Shown here: positions 15,662 to 24,653 of the stretch, one piece after another
Position numbering within the stretch: position 1 is the first letter of the stretch
Layout: every line of letters starts with the position of its first letter
Assembly (NCBI GenBank): GCA_047614125.1
Contig: JBLHHI010000026.1
Coordinates: 1 to 30,726 of the forward strand
Direction of reading: 5' to 3'
DNA from: JBLHHI01 sp047614125
GTDB taxonomy: Bacteria > Bacteroidota > Bacteroidia > NS11-12g > UBA9320
Length of the DNA: 30,726 nucleotides
The notes under the pieces: generated by a model
What the model was told of the DNA's origin: nothing
The model's input: the letters and a program-made list of their open reading frames with translations, nothing else
The model's database searches: none
Made by a program: the position numbers and the translations under genes

Positions 15662-16648
15662 TTATGCAATATTGGCGTTCATCGCTTCCCGCAACAGTTG
15701 TTCCTTATTAATGGTTGTTACTCCCAGCGATTCGCATACCAAACCACCCGCTAAATTGCTCAATGCGGCCACAATACCCGCTGGCAACTTGCAAGCTACA
15801 GCAAGGGCGGCTACACTTATAACCGAATCGCCAGCACCGCTCACATCTACAATCTTTCTGTTAAAGGCCGGAAGAAATTGTGTGGTTCCATTGTCAAAAA
15901 TGGCAACTCCTGCCTCTGATAAGGTGAGCAGGATTTGATCAATATTCAATTTCAACGCTAACGTTTTTAGCGCAGCATCAATTTCATCCTCATTCTTTAA
16001 CTCTGAATCTAGTTTTAAACCTTCAATGATTTCTTTACGATTGGGTTTGAACATTCGAACCCCTTTGTAATCAAGAAACTTCTCTTTTTTTGGATCTACT
16101 AAGGTTGGAACATCATTTTCGTTGGCCAATTTGGTAACCTTCCGAATGAGGGACTTGGTGAGAACACCTTTGTTGTAGTCTTGAAAAATTAAGGCATCCA
16201 CACTCTTTATGTGGGCTTTTACATAGGCAAAAAGCTTTGCTTCAATGGAAGCGTCAATTTCTGCACAGCTTTCTTCATCTACCCGCAATACCTGCTGGCC
16301 ATTGCCAATTATTCGGGTTTTAACCGATGTAGGACGAGATGCATCCACCACCAAACCATCGTTTGGCAACGAATTATCTTTGAAAAAACCGCGCAACCAT
16401 TCACCTTCTAAATCGTTTCCAACAACACTGCAGATGTGCGGTGTAGCACCAAGACTGTGCAAATTAAAGGCAACGTTTGCGGCACCTCCAGGGCGTTTAT
16501 TCTTCTTGTTAACCGCTACAATTGGTACGGGTGCTTCCGGACTAATTCGATCCACCCTTCCAAAGTAATACGCATCCAACATTACGTCACCTACAATGAG
16601 AACGTTTAAGGTGTTGAATTGCTCAAATATCTTTGTTAAGTCGATCAA
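15662..16648 (-). CDS. rfaE1: D-glycero-beta-D-manno-heptose-7-phosphate kinase (PfkB family)
   Basis: This 328-residue protein corresponds to the kinase half of HldE/RfaE. It phosphorylates heptose 7-phosphate at C1 to make LPS-core ADP-heptose. The PfkB marks are VGDVMLDAYYFG (19-30), the sugar-binding GGAANVAFNL (54-63), SPEAPVP (36-42, an RfaE hallmark) and the catalytic GAGDS (271-275). The nucleotidyltransferase half (RfaE2) is absent, so it should be encoded elsewhere. The start is TTG, two bases after the aminotransferase stop (TGA-TA-TTG), so the two genes look coupled. The kinase-only form is common in Bacteroidota. Neither neighbour is another LPS gene. Confidence 0.88.
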   Translation of the reverse strand: MIDLTKIFEQFNTLNVLIVGDVMLDAYYFGRVDRISPEAPVPIVAVNKKNKRPGGAANVAFNLHSLGATPHICSVVGNDLEGEWLRGFFKDNSLPNDGLVVDASRPTSVKTRIIGNGQQVLRVDEESCAEIDASIEAKLFAYVKAHIKSVDALIFQDYNKGVLTKSLIRKVTKLANENDVPTLVDPKKEKFLDYKGVRMFKPNRKEIIEGLKLDSELKNEDEIDAALKTLALKLNIDQILLTLSEAGVAIFDNGTTQFLPAFNRKIVDVSGAGDSVISVAALAVACKLPAGIVAALSNLAGGLVCESLGVTTINKEQLLREAMNANIA

Positions 16649-16650
16649 TA

Positions 16651-17850
16651 TCAGTTTTTTATGGTGAGTTTGCCCAAGGCCGTTTTAATATTTTTAAGTG
16701 CAAGGTTTAAATCATCTGAACTTACCGCATATGATAAACGTAAACATTCTGGGTTGCCAAAAGCCGCTCCACTTACCATTGAAACATGGGCATGTTCGAG
16801 CAAGTACAGGCATAAATCAGAAGCATCCTTTATTTCTTGGTCTCCGAAATGAGAGCCAAAATAATCGCTCACAACCGGGAACACGTAAAAGGCGCCATCC
16901 GGCATATTAGGTTCAATGCCCTCAATTTCTTGAAGTCCGTTGTACATAATGGAACGACGTTCTTCAAAGATCTTACGCATCTTTTCGGTCTGATCAAGGG
17001 GTCCCGAAATGGCTGTAATTGCAGCGCGTTGCGCAATCGAATTAGCTCCAGAGGTGAACTGACCTTGAAGTTTTTCGCAAGCCTGAGCAATCCATTTGGG
17101 CGCTCCAATGTAACCCATTCTCCAACCGGTCATGGCAAAGGCCTTACTCAAGCCATTCACGGTTATTACTCGATCCTTCAATTCTGGAAAAGTGCCAATG
17201 CTAAAATGTTTGTGTCCGTATTGCAGGTGTTCGTAAATCTCATCCGAGATGACCATACAAGTTGGATGCTCAGCTAAAACCATAGCGAGCGCATGCAACT
17301 CTTCTAAATTAAATACAGAGCCACTTGGGTTGCACGGTGAGCTAAATAAAAAGAGTTTGGTTTTTGGAGACAGTGCCTTTCTAAGATTTTCGGGGGTAAT
17401 TTTATAATTGGTCGATAAATCAGATTCAATAAAGACCGGAACCCCTTCGGCTAATTTTACCATTTCTGGATAAGATACCCAAAACGGCGCAGGAATGATC
17501 ACTTCATCGCCGGGGTTGATCAAACTCATAACCACATTCATGATGGAATGCTTTGCTCCTGAGCTTACAATAATTTGGTCCGGTCCGTAATCCAGTTGAT
17601 TTTGATTCTTGAATTTATCAGAGATTGCCTGACGAAGATCGGGGTAACCAGCTACCGGAGGATAGTGGGTCCAACCATCGTTAATGGCCTGTATCGCAGA
17701 ATCTTTTATGAATTTTGGTGTGTCAAAATCAGGCTCACCGATGCTTAAATTAATTACCTTTACACCTGTAGCTGCCAGTTCTCTGGCCTTCTTCGTCATT
17801 ACTAAGGTTTGTGATTCTTCAACCGCTAGCAATCGTTTGGAAACTTCCAT
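16651..17850 (-). CDS. aspC: Class I PLP-dependent aminotransferase (aspartate aminotransferase type)
   Basis: This 399-residue cytoplasmic enzyme has an ATG start. The landmarks are NLSIGEPDFDTP (34-45), NPSGS (174-178), SDEIYE (202-207) and the PLP-lysine signature SKAFAMTGWRMGY with Lys 236, then the substrate-binding Arg near the C-terminus (LRLSYA). This is the Ib-beta aspartate aminotransferase arrangement, where oxaloacetate or 2-oxoglutarate is the amino acceptor. It overlaps tightly with the kinase gene downstream. A prephenate/glutamine preference is possible, since subfamily members differ in specificity. The aminotransferase assignment is firm, while substrate specificity is less certain. 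Confidence 0.9.
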   Translation of the reverse strand: MEVSKRLLAVEESQTLVMTKKARELAATGVKVINLSIGEPDFDTPKFIKDSAIQAINDGWTHYPPVAGYPDLRQAISDKFKNQNQLDYGPDQIIVSSGAKHSIMNVVMSLINPGDEVIIPAPFWVSYPEMVKLAEGVPVFIESDLSTNYKITPENLRKALSPKTKLFLFSSPCNPSGSVFNLEELHALAMVLAEHPTCMVISDEIYEHLQYGHKHFSIGTFPELKDRVITVNGLSKAFAMTGWRMGYIGAPKWIAQACEKLQGQFTSGANSIAQRAAITAISGPLDQTEKMRKIFEERRSIMYNGLQEIEGIEPNMPDGAFYVFPVVSDYFGSHFGDQEIKDASDLCLYLLEHAHVSMVSGAAFGNPECLRLSYAVSSDDLNLALKNIKTALGKLTIKN

Positions 17851-18127
17851 TGGGCGAATTTCGTGGTTTTTAAAAGATTCATCAACTCTTTACTTAAAAG
17901 AAATGGAGAATTTTATTTTGACGAAGAAAACACAGCTTTATGCGCAAACCGCAACCTTGTATTGAGAAAGACAAAATGGCATTAAATGGTTGATAATTAA
18001 TTCGTTACATGATATATTGGCGTAAAAGTTTAGAAAATAGTATGAAATTGCTGACCAATTGGCAGTAACTATGGTTTGGATGAAATTTTGAAGGAAAGGA
18101 ACTGAACCACGTAAAAAACAAACACAA

Positions 18128-20767
18128 ATGAATTTCGATAAATATACAATCAAATCACAAGAGGTCATTCAAAAAGCGCAAGAGCTGGCAATGGCAAACG
18201 ATCATCAAACCATAGAAACGGGCCACATCTTAAAAGCTATTTTTAAGGTGGATGAAGATGTTGTACCGCTCGCACTCAAGAAAATTAACGCCAACCTATC
18301 CAGAATAGAACAAGTTTTGGAGCGAATCGTAGATGGCTATTCCAAAGTAACCGGAACCAACCAAATTTTTCTGTCGAACGCTGGGCAAAAGGCTTTGGCT
18401 AAGTCGGAAAATTACATGAAGAAGTTTGGAGATGAATATGTTTCCATAGAACACATCTTCCTTGCTTTAGCGGAAGGATCGGATGAGGTGGGCAATATGC
18501 TCAAAGATGCAGGGATTCGTATAAAGGAGTTGGAGAAAGCCTTCGAATCGTTGCGCGGAGGTAATTCAGCCAATAGCCAAAGTGCAGAGGGTCAGTTTAA
18601 TGCCTTAAAAAAGTATGCTCGCGACTTGAATGAACTTGCTAAGAAGGGGAAGTTAGATCCGGTTATTGGCAGAGACGAAGAAATTAGAAGAGTACTTCAA
18701 ATCTTATCTCGTAGAACGAAAAATAATCCAATTTTGATAGGAGAGCCTGGAGTGGGTAAAACAGCCATTGCAGAAGGTTTGGCGCACCGAATTGTTAGCG
18801 AAGATGTACCCGAAAACTTAAAGAGCAAACGAATTTTCTCGTTGGACATGGGTTCATTAATTGCTGGAGCAAAATACAAGGGAGAGTTCGAAGAGCGATT
18901 AAAAGCAGTTATTAAAGAAGTAATTGACAGCAATGGAGAGCTGGTGTTGTTTATTGATGAAATCCACACCTTGGTGGGAGCAGGAGCCAGTGGAGAAGGA
19001 GCCATGGATGCCGCAAACATATTAAAACCAGCCTTGGCTCGAGGAGAGTTACGAGCCATTGGTGCCACCACCTTGGCGGAATATCAAAAATACATTGAAA
19101 AGGATAAGGCCTTAGCTCGAAGATTTCAAACTGTGCTGGTGGAAGAACCCGATACCGCAGATGCCATTAGCATTCTGCGTGGATTGAAAGAACGATACGA
19201 GGTTCATCACAAGGTGCGAATAAAAGATGAGGCCATAATCTCGGCCGTAGAGTTATCGCAGCGCTACATATCCGATCGTTTTTTGCCCGATAAGGCCATC
19301 GATTTAATTGATGAAGCCGCAGCTAAGCTGCGATTGGAAATTGACTCCGTTCCAGAAGAATTAGACGAATTGGAACGCAAAATCATGCAACTCGAAATTG
19401 AACGTGAAGCCATTAAACGCGAGAATGATAAGGCCAAATTAAAGCAGTTGCAAGTCGACATTGCCAATATTTCTGAAGAACGAGATGCGTTAAAAGCGCG
19501 ATGGCAAGCTGAAAAGTCTATTGTAGACGGCATCCAACTGGCCAAAAAATCGATAGAGGATTTGCGCTTAGAAGCCGAGCAGGCAGAACGAGCTGGAGAT
19601 TTTGGCAAGGTTGCAGAAATTAGGTACGGCAAGATTAAAGATGCCGAGAATACCTTGAATAAGCTCAAAGAAGAATTGCATCTAAAGCAAGGTGAACACA
19701 GCCTGGTTAAAGAGGAAGTTGGCAACGAAGACATTGCAGAAGTTGTGAGTCGTTGGACGGGTATTCCAGTTCAAAGCATGTTGCAAAGTGAGCGAGAAAA
19801 ACTCTTGAACCTGGAAGATGAGTTGCACGAACGCGTAGTTGGACAAGACGAAGCAATTGATGCCATATCCGATGCAATACGCCGAAGCAGAGCAGGACTC
19901 TCTGATCCAAATAAACCCATTGGGTCGTTCATTTTCTTGGGAACTACCGGGGTTGGCAAAACCGAGTTGGCAAAAGCGCTGGCTTCATATTTGTTTAGTA
20001 AAGACGATGCCTTGGTGCGAATTGACATGAGCGAATATCAAGAGAAACACACCGTTTCGAGACTCATTGGAGCCCCTCCAGGATATGTTGGATACGATGA
20101 AGGTGGGCAGCTAACAGAGGCCGTTCGCAGAAAGCCATATTCGGTTATTTTGTTGGATGAAATAGAGAAGGCTCACCCCGATGTTTTTAACATCTTATTA
20201 CAAGTGTTGGATGACGGACGTTTGACCGATAACAAAGGGCGGACAGCTAATTTTAAGAATACCATTGTAATCATGACTTCAAACATTGGAGCCCACCTCA
20301 TTCAAGAGAGATTTGCCGAATTGAACGATACCAATTCGGAAGAAATTGAAGCAACTACAAAACTTGAAGTTTTTGAACTGCTTAAAAAGACAATTCGGCC
20401 AGAATTTTTAAACCGAATTGATGAGTTAATCATGTTTAAGCCCTTGGGTAGAAGTGAGATTAGAGGAATTGTTGAACTACAATTCAATAATTTGAAAAAC
20501 ATGCTGAGCAATCAAGGAATAAAGATTACCGCTTCAACTAAGGCATTGGATTGGCTATCAGAATTGGGCTACGATCCAGCCTTTGGTGCTCGACCATTAA
20601 AACGAGCTATTCAACGTGAAGTATTGAATCCGCTTTCCAAAGAAATACTAAAAGGAAGTGTAGTTCGTGATCATGAAATTCTATTGGACCTCGATGCTAA
20701 AAAACGATTTGTATTTAAAAATCAGAAGACGGCATCCATCGCGGTTGAGGAACCTGGTTTGAATTAG
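18128..20767 (+). CDS. clpB: ClpB disaggregase (Hsp100)
   Basis: This 879-residue protein solubilises aggregated proteins with the DnaK system in the cytoplasm. It has an N-domain (1-145), NBD1 with Walker A GEPGVGKT (205-212), pore loop KYKGEFEER (249-257) and Walker B DE 277-278, a coiled-coil middle domain (about 405-530), and NBD2 with GTTGVGKT (605-612), GYVGYDEGG pore loop (652-660) and LLDEIEKA Walker B. The middle domain separates ClpB from ClpA/ClpC. The usual NBD2 Walker A is GPTGVGKT, so Pro to Thr here is a small variation. No CIRCE-like inverted repeat is visible in the 277-base upstream gap. Downstream no clear terminator is seen. Identification secure. Confidence 0.97.
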   Translation: MNFDKYTIKSQEVIQKAQELAMANDHQTIETGHILKAIFKVDEDVVPLALKKINANLSRIEQVLERIVDGYSKVTGTNQIFLSNAGQKALAKSENYMKKFGDEYVSIEHIFLALAEGSDEVGNMLKDAGIRIKELEKAFESLRGGNSANSQSAEGQFNALKKYARDLNELAKKGKLDPVIGRDEEIRRVLQILSRRTKNNPILIGEPGVGKTAIAEGLAHRIVSEDVPENLKSKRIFSLDMGSLIAGAKYKGEFEERLKAVIKEVIDSNGELVLFIDEIHTLVGAGASGEGAMDAANILKPALARGELRAIGATTLAEYQKYIEKDKALARRFQTVLVEEPDTADAISILRGLKERYEVHHKVRIKDEAIISAVELSQRYISDRFLPDKAIDLIDEAAAKLRLEIDSVPEELDELERKIMQLEIEREAIKRENDKAKLKQLQVDIANISEERDALKARWQAEKSIVDGIQLAKKSIEDLRLEAEQAERAGDFGKVAEIRYGKIKDAENTLNKLKEELHLKQGEHSLVKEEVGNEDIAEVVSRWTGIPVQSMLQSEREKLLNLEDELHERVVGQDEAIDAISDAIRRSRAGLSDPNKPIGSFIFLGTTGVGKTELAKALASYLFSKDDALVRIDMSEYQEKHTVSRLIGAPPGYVGYDEGGQLTEAVRRKPYSVILLDEIEKAHPDVFNILLQVLDDGRLTDNKGRTANFKNTIVIMTSNIGAHLIQERFAELNDTNSEEIEATTKLEVFELLKKTIRPEFLNRIDELIMFKPLGRSEIRGIVELQFNNLKNMLSNQGIKITASTKALDWLSELGYDPAFGARPLKRAIQREVLNPLSKEILKGSVVRDHEILLDLDAKKRFVFKNQKTASIAVEEPGLN

Positions 20768-20946
20768 GAATGGCCACTGACTCTATGAAAATGATTAGGC
20801 AACTGGATTTCCTTCACTCAAATCATAAGCATTACTGAGTGTGGTCAATAAACTCTGGGTTGATTTGAAATAGGTTCGCTGCCCCACTGCATTCGTGACC
20901 TAGGACAAATCAACTCTTTGAAGTTCGGCTTAACTTCACAAAATAC

Positions 20947-21165
20947 GTGAATGAGACACCAACCGAGCTTGGTGAAATGGTTAAAAAGATCTTAGCAGAG
21001 AATGAAGACAAGGTATTTGGACGAATTTGTTTAAACCACATTCGAATTAGAACCCATACAGACAAGCGACACTTTTGGTCGCCCGAATTATCATTGATTC
21101 TTCAAGAAACCGGAAAACTTACCGAGATACGTGGCAGATATGGCCCCAAACCAATAGCGCCCTAA
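20947..21165 (+). pseudogene. Short ORF, probable truncated remnant of a longer membrane family
   Basis: This 72-residue reading frame starts at GTG; the frame is open 16 further codons upstream with no ATG. The core RICLNHIRIRTHTDKRHFWSPELSLILQ...EIRGRYGPKP (about 26-70) looks like a bacterial family in which this segment is followed by VWTxF and two transmembrane helices. Here it stops right after GPKPIAP, and the other frames do not carry the expected continuation. I therefore read it as the N-terminal half of a broken gene. It lies 180 bases after clpB and just before two copies of a 42-base repeat. A genuine short protein is the alternative. Confidence 0.45.
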
Positions 21166-21209
21166 ACGATGAAAAAAAGGAGAATGAATTTTGAATCTCA
21201 AATTACCTT

Positions 21210-21255
21210 TGAACCTGAGTTCGATTAATATTTGCAGGTTCAGATTTTTATAAAA
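21210..21255 (+). repeat. Roughly 42-base repeat, copy 1
   Basis: 34 of 42 bases match copy 2 (21402-21443). This copy contains a perfect 8-base inverted repeat, tgaacctg (21210-21217) with caggttca (21235-21242), around a 17-base loop. Shared core: gagttcgattaat and ttcagattt. Confidence 0.7.
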
Positions 21256-21401
21256 TTGTATAGTCGGTCAGAGATATCAGCAATGGGCTTAAATCAGCTA
21301 CAGGCAATCTGAATCACCTGGGTATCCATACTGCACCATCAAAATCAAGTGTCAGTTATCAGAACAAGCATCGCAATTGGGAGCTGTTCAGAGCCTAAAA
21401 A

Positions 21402-21443
21402 CCTGAGTTCGATTAATCTTTTTAAATTCAGATTTGGATAGAA
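21402..21443 (+). repeat. Roughly 42-base repeat, copy 2
   Basis: Differs from copy 3 (28565-28606) at only three of 42 positions and from copy 1 at eight. The arms ctgagtt and aattcag are partly complementary, so the element can form an imperfect hairpin. Confidence 0.75.
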
Positions 21444-21530
21444 GCCAAGTAGTGAGGCGAAAACAGGTTAAGACGCGGAGTGCAAGTAAAATCACTTTTT
21501 ACAAATGAAAAAGGACTTCGGATTCAAACC

Positions 21531-21559
21531 AAAAAAACGCGATGCATTGCTGCATCGCG
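21531..21559 (-). terminator. Rho-independent terminator of the small membrane protein gene
   Basis: A perfect 9-base GC-rich stem (21538-21546 with 21551-21559, loop ttgc) is followed on the minus strand by seven Ts (complement of 21531-21537). It starts 13 bases past the stop at 21572 and supports this gene being expressed. Confidence 0.85.
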
Positions 21560-21571
21560 CATTACAAGCTT

Positions 21572-22069
21572 TTAGGCTGCTTTAGAAAGAACTAAAGAAT
21601 TAAAGTGGCTGTTAATAATTTTCATCCATTTTTCAGCAAGTTGAAATTCGCCGCTCAATATAAAACCATCGGCCGAGTTAAAGAATTCGAACAGAACTGG
21701 CAATTCTGTTTTGCTTTTTGATAAGAAACTTAAATGAATTGTGGTTGCCTTAGAATCTGAAATGTGAGCTCCATTGCCCACTTTAAGCATTTTGCATTGC
21801 TGAAAATTGTGAAGGTCAACGGTTTTGTTTATTGAACCTCGATTCGTTTTTTTGTAGAAAAAAACCTTTCCACTAAGGCGGTCTAAGCCAATTACAAACT
21901 CGCCATTGTTGTCTTTTTGAGTAATTGTGCTTTGAGCACTAAGGGCCATTTGCTTGAGCATATCAGACAAATGCTTTTCCTTTTTGTTCCTGCTGCGAGT
22001 CATCATTATAAAAGGTGCTGAAAGAAGCCCAATAATAGCGGCTCCAAGAATAAAACTTGATAATTCCAT
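21572..22069 (-). CDS. Small membrane-anchored protein of unknown function
   Basis: I take the ATG at 22069, giving 165 residues. The longer open frame to 22132 only adds a low-quality hydrophobic leader. The N-terminal segment (about 4-21, SSFILGAAIIGLLSAPFIMM) is a transmembrane anchor, followed by a basic turn (RSRNKKEK) that places the rest in the cytoplasm. The remainder (30-165) alternates beta strands with LDRLSGKVFFYKK and ends in a helix. It has no motif I recognise. The codon pattern looks coding, and a strong terminator follows. It lies 85 bases beyond the doubtful ORF at 22155 on the same strand. Function unknown. Confidence 0.6.
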   Translation of the reverse strand: MELSSFILGAAIIGLLSAPFIMMTRSRNKKEKHLSDMLKQMALSAQSTITQKDNNGEFVIGLDRLSGKVFFYKKTNRGSINKTVDLHNFQQCKMLKVGNGAHISDSKATTIHLSFLSKSKTELPVLFEFFNSADGFILSGEFQLAEKWMKIINSHFNSLVLSKAA

Positions 22070-22154
22070 TGATATAAATATAAAAGTTAAGATATTTAAA
22101 ATTTTAAATATGCTCAGAGCAATAATGAGCATCAGCTACTTGAAAATCAATAAC

Positions 22155-22535
22155 TTACCAAAAGAAATGAAAAGGGAAGAGCCGCTGCATTCTTTGCACA
22201 AGAATCCAAACAGTTTGATCTGTCCAAACCAGAGCTGAATGTGAAATGAGTTGGACTGTTTTAGTCGCACCGTTGAAAGATTTTTGAGCTGGGGAGATGC
22301 ATTCATCCTTTCCAACAAAGAACGATGAAGCCGGGGATCCGCCGTGAAAAAGAAGCCCAGTAAAATCATGTAAGGTTTGGATTGAAATTGTGTTGACTTG
22401 CTCAAATTTACAAAGAGCAGAGGTCGTATCTAAATGTTCAAGTGGTTTTGAATGCGACTCGAAACCAAGTGTGCATACCAAAATAAGCGCTAAAACAACA
22501 CTCCCAATACACTTTAATATATCCTTGCGAAACAC
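22155..22535 (-). CDS. Doubtful secreted ORF
   Basis: This 126-residue frame begins with a good signal-peptide-like segment (DILKCIGSVVLALILVCTLG, residues 5-24, then a Ser/His-rich cleavage region). The rest has no recognised motif, and the last 30 residues are rich in Trp, Phe and Arg, so they do not look like a mature domain. It is divergent from the GNAT operon across a gap with a 23-base palindrome. It may be a short secreted protein or the remaining N-terminal part of a damaged gene. A second minus-strand frame overlaps it (22136-22405) and has no better case. Confidence 0.3.
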   Translation of the reverse strand: MFRKDILKCIGSVVLALILVCTLGFESHSKPLEHLDTTSALCKFEQVNTISIQTLHDFTGLLFHGGSPASSFFVGKDECISPAQKSFNGATKTVQLISHSALVWTDQTVWILVQRMQRLFPFHFFW

Positions 22536-22555
22536 CTTTCAAAGCTAGATGGAAA

Positions 22556-22578
22556 ATTAATTACGTAACGTAATTAAT
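22556..22578. promoter_or_regulatory. Perfect 23-base palindrome in divergent gap
   Basis: Eleven-base arms attaattacgt (22556-22566) and acgtaattaat (22568-22578) are perfectly complementary around one central base. This is unusually long for chance in a gap of this size. It lies between the starts of the minus-strand ORF (22535) and the GNAT-led operon (22773), so a dimeric repressor operator is a reasonable guess. The core ATTACGTnnCGTAAT also occurs at 14423-14437. Confidence 0.5.
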
Positions 22579-22772
22579 GATTTTTTTCGATAAAATTAAT
22601 TCGCTGATTATTAGACAATTACAAAGTGATGCCGCAGTCTTAGTCATGAAAACTCAAAAGAGCTTTCTTCCACATGGCCATGGCATAATGGATGTAAAAA
22701 AATAATAAACGATGCAAACACTTGGTTATCAAAAAAATCTTGCTTACCATCCGACCTACGATAATAAAATCT

Positions 22773-23213
22773 ATGACAGAAATAAAAATATACGACGCCG
22801 TTAACAGACCCAACCTCTTTGAAAAAAGAGAGGTGGTTAAATTTTTATTCGACAACCTTGAAGAGTATGGAGATCGAAAGAAAGACATTCAGAAGGCCAT
22901 TGATTACTCTACCAAAGAAATCAGTTCTTTTGGCGGATTTACAATGCTCTTAATGGATGAAAAAAAAATGTTAGGTGCCCTAGTCATGAATCAAACAGGA
23001 ATGGGGGGATATATTCCCGAGAACGTATTGGTTTACATCGCAACTCATACTAAACATAGGGGAGAAGGACTTGGTAAAATGCTGATGAATAAGGCTATAG
23101 AATATGCTAAAGGAGATATTGCCTTGCATGTTGAAACTGGAAATCCGGCGAAAAACCTTTATGAAAAACTGGGCTTTACAAACCCTTATCTGGAAATGAG
23201 GTTGAAAAAATAA
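22773..23213 (+). CDS. GNAT-family N-acetyltransferase
   Basis: This 146-residue protein starts at the ATG at 22773; a TTG start 51 bases upstream is possible but adds an unlikely leader. The acetyl-CoA pyrophosphate loop is HRGEGLGKML (95-104), and the C-terminal motif B region is ETGNPAKNLYEKLGF (121-135). GNATs of this kind acetylate an amine on an amino acid, amine or protein N-terminus. The gene is the first of a five-gene unit; the next gene starts 3 bases after its stop. The neighbours (transporter, amidohydrolase, two racemases) suggest an amino-acid substrate, perhaps as a protective or futile acetylation step. Substrate not readable from sequence. Confidence 0.85.
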   Translation: MTEIKIYDAVNRPNLFEKREVVKFLFDNLEEYGDRKKDIQKAIDYSTKEISSFGGFTMLLMDEKKMLGALVMNQTGMGGYIPENVLVYIATHTKHRGEGLGKMLMNKAIEYAKGDIALHVETGNPAKNLYEKLGFTNPYLEMRLKK

Positions 23214-23216
23214 GCA

Positions 23217-24653
23217 TTGGGAATACACATTATAGACCTAAGTATTTTTATTGTTTATCTCGTGTTCATGCTTGGTGTGGGATTTTTCTTTATGAACAAA
23301 AATAAATCGGATGAAGATTATTTTGTGGGAGGAAGAAATATGTCGGCCGGGCACATTGGGCTTTCGGTTGTAGCCACCGATGTTGGTGGTGGATTTTCCA
23401 TTGGCTTGGGAGGTCTTGGTTTTGTGATGGGGCTTTCGGGCAGTTGGATGCTTTTCACGGGCTTGCTCGGCGCTTGGATCAGTGCTGTGATCTTGATTCC
23501 AAAAATATACCCAATTGCCAAAGAACATAAATTCTTAACCTTTCCGCAATCCCTTGCCTTTCATTACAATTCGAAAGTTGCGTTGGTTGCCGGCATTATT
23601 TCATTAATTGGTTACGTTGGATTTACGAGTTCACAAATTTTAGCTGGGGCAAAATTGGCATCTGCCACCTTTCCTTCTTTTACCATTACCAAGGCCGTAT
23701 TGATTATGGGGGTAATTGCCGTTGTGTATACTGTCATAGGCGGAATAAAAGCCGTAATCTATACCGATACCATCCAATGGCTCATTTTGATGATTGGTTT
23801 AATTTTTATTGGACTCCCGATTGGCTACGTTAAGATCGGCGGTTGGGAAGCCATCAGTGCAACACTTCCGCCTGTTTTTACTTCATTAAGCAACATTACT
23901 CTTATTCAATTATTTAATTGGCTCATTACCATAGTACCCATTTGGTTTATTGGAATGACGTTATATCAACGTATTTACGCATGCAAGGATGAGAAAACAG
24001 CGATAAAGGCGTGGCGAATTGCCGGTCTTTTTGAATGGCCAATTATGGCCTTTATGGGTGTTGCCTTAGGTTTATTTGCCCGAGTGGCTTTTGAACAAGG
24101 CATGTTTACCGAGATTGGATACGCACCAGGAACAGCTATAGACGCAGAACTTGGCTTGCCCTTATTTTTGAGAAGCATCTTACCCATTGGCTTGATGGGC
24201 TTAATGATGTCGGCCTACTTTTCTGCAATCATGTCAACTGCCGACAGCTGCTTGATGGCAGCATCCGGCAATTTTGTCACCGATATTTTGGGGTATTTTA
24301 AAAAGAAACAAACCAGCAGCATACGAAGTTCACAAATGGTTACCCTGCTAATCGGTATGATTGCAATTCTGCTGGCAACGCGTATGCAAAATGTATTGGA
24401 GCTTATGCTCTATTCGTACGCCTTTATGGTATCTGGGTTGTTGGTACCTGTAATTGGTATGTTGGTGCTTAAAAAACCTTCATCGCTTGCGGCCATCGTT
24501 TCGATGATTTTGGGCGGCACCACAACTTTGGTATTAATCATTTCAGAATCGAAGCTTCCTTTTGAATTGGATGCTAACTTCTTTGGAATATCCATTGCCG
24601 CAATTAGTTTTATTATCATTCAAATAACAACGAAAAAAGAAGAAAAGCTATGA
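23217..24653 (+). CDS. Sodium:solute symporter (SSS family)
   Basis: This 478-residue polytopic inner-membrane protein has about 13 hydrophobic helices. The SSS layout is clear: a first helix from residue 5, the GGRNMSAGHIGLSVVATDVGGG segment (37-58) where sodium- and substrate-binding unwound helices lie, and the later SAIMSTADSCLMAASG (about 335-350) signature of the family. The start is TTG, decided by an in-frame stop 6 bases upstream; the next Met would cut into helix 1. Substrates of the family include proline, pantothenate, sugars and peptides. It overlaps the amidohydrolase by four bases (ATGA), so import and hydrolysis are linked. Confidence 0.92.
   Translation: MGIHIIDLSIFIVYLVFMLGVGFFFMNKNKSDEDYFVGGRNMSAGHIGLSVVATDVGGGFSIGLGGLGFVMGLSGSWMLFTGLLGAWISAVILIPKIYPIAKEHKFLTFPQSLAFHYNSKVALVAGIISLIGYVGFTSSQILAGAKLASATFPSFTITKAVLIMGVIAVVYTVIGGIKAVIYTDTIQWLILMIGLIFIGLPIGYVKIGGWEAISATLPPVFTSLSNITLIQLFNWLITIVPIWFIGMTLYQRIYACKDEKTAIKAWRIAGLFEWPIMAFMGVALGLFARVAFEQGMFTEIGYAPGTAIDAELGLPLFLRSILPIGLMGLMMSAYFSAIMSTADSCLMAASGNFVTDILGYFKKKQTSSIRSSQMVTLLIGMIAILLATRMQNVLELMLYSYAFMVSGLLVPVIGMLVLKKPSSLAAIVSMILGGTTTLVLIISESKLPFELDANFFGISIAAISFIIIQITTKKEEKL

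Larger units (their letters stand above)
21166..21571. other. Spacer with two repeat copies and a terminator
   Basis: No gene is visible. The spacer contains repeat copies at 21214-21255 and 21402-21443 and the terminator of the membrane-protein gene at 21531-21559. Between the two repeats the sequence shows no recognisable structure. Confidence 0.6.

Noticed and set aside
17851..18127. CIRCE element or sigma-32-like promoter before clpB
   Set aside because: No TTAGCACTC/GAGTGCTAA pair is present; the nearest box, TATGGTTTG, has one base too many for TAnnTTTG.
21210..21443. CRISPR array
   Set aside because: Only two diverged copies 188 bases apart, and one more seven kilobases away; spacers and repeats lack the regular size.
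22136..22405. Second minus-strand ORF overlapping 22155-22535
   Set aside because: No signal peptide, domain or start context; the other frame has at least a good signal sequence.
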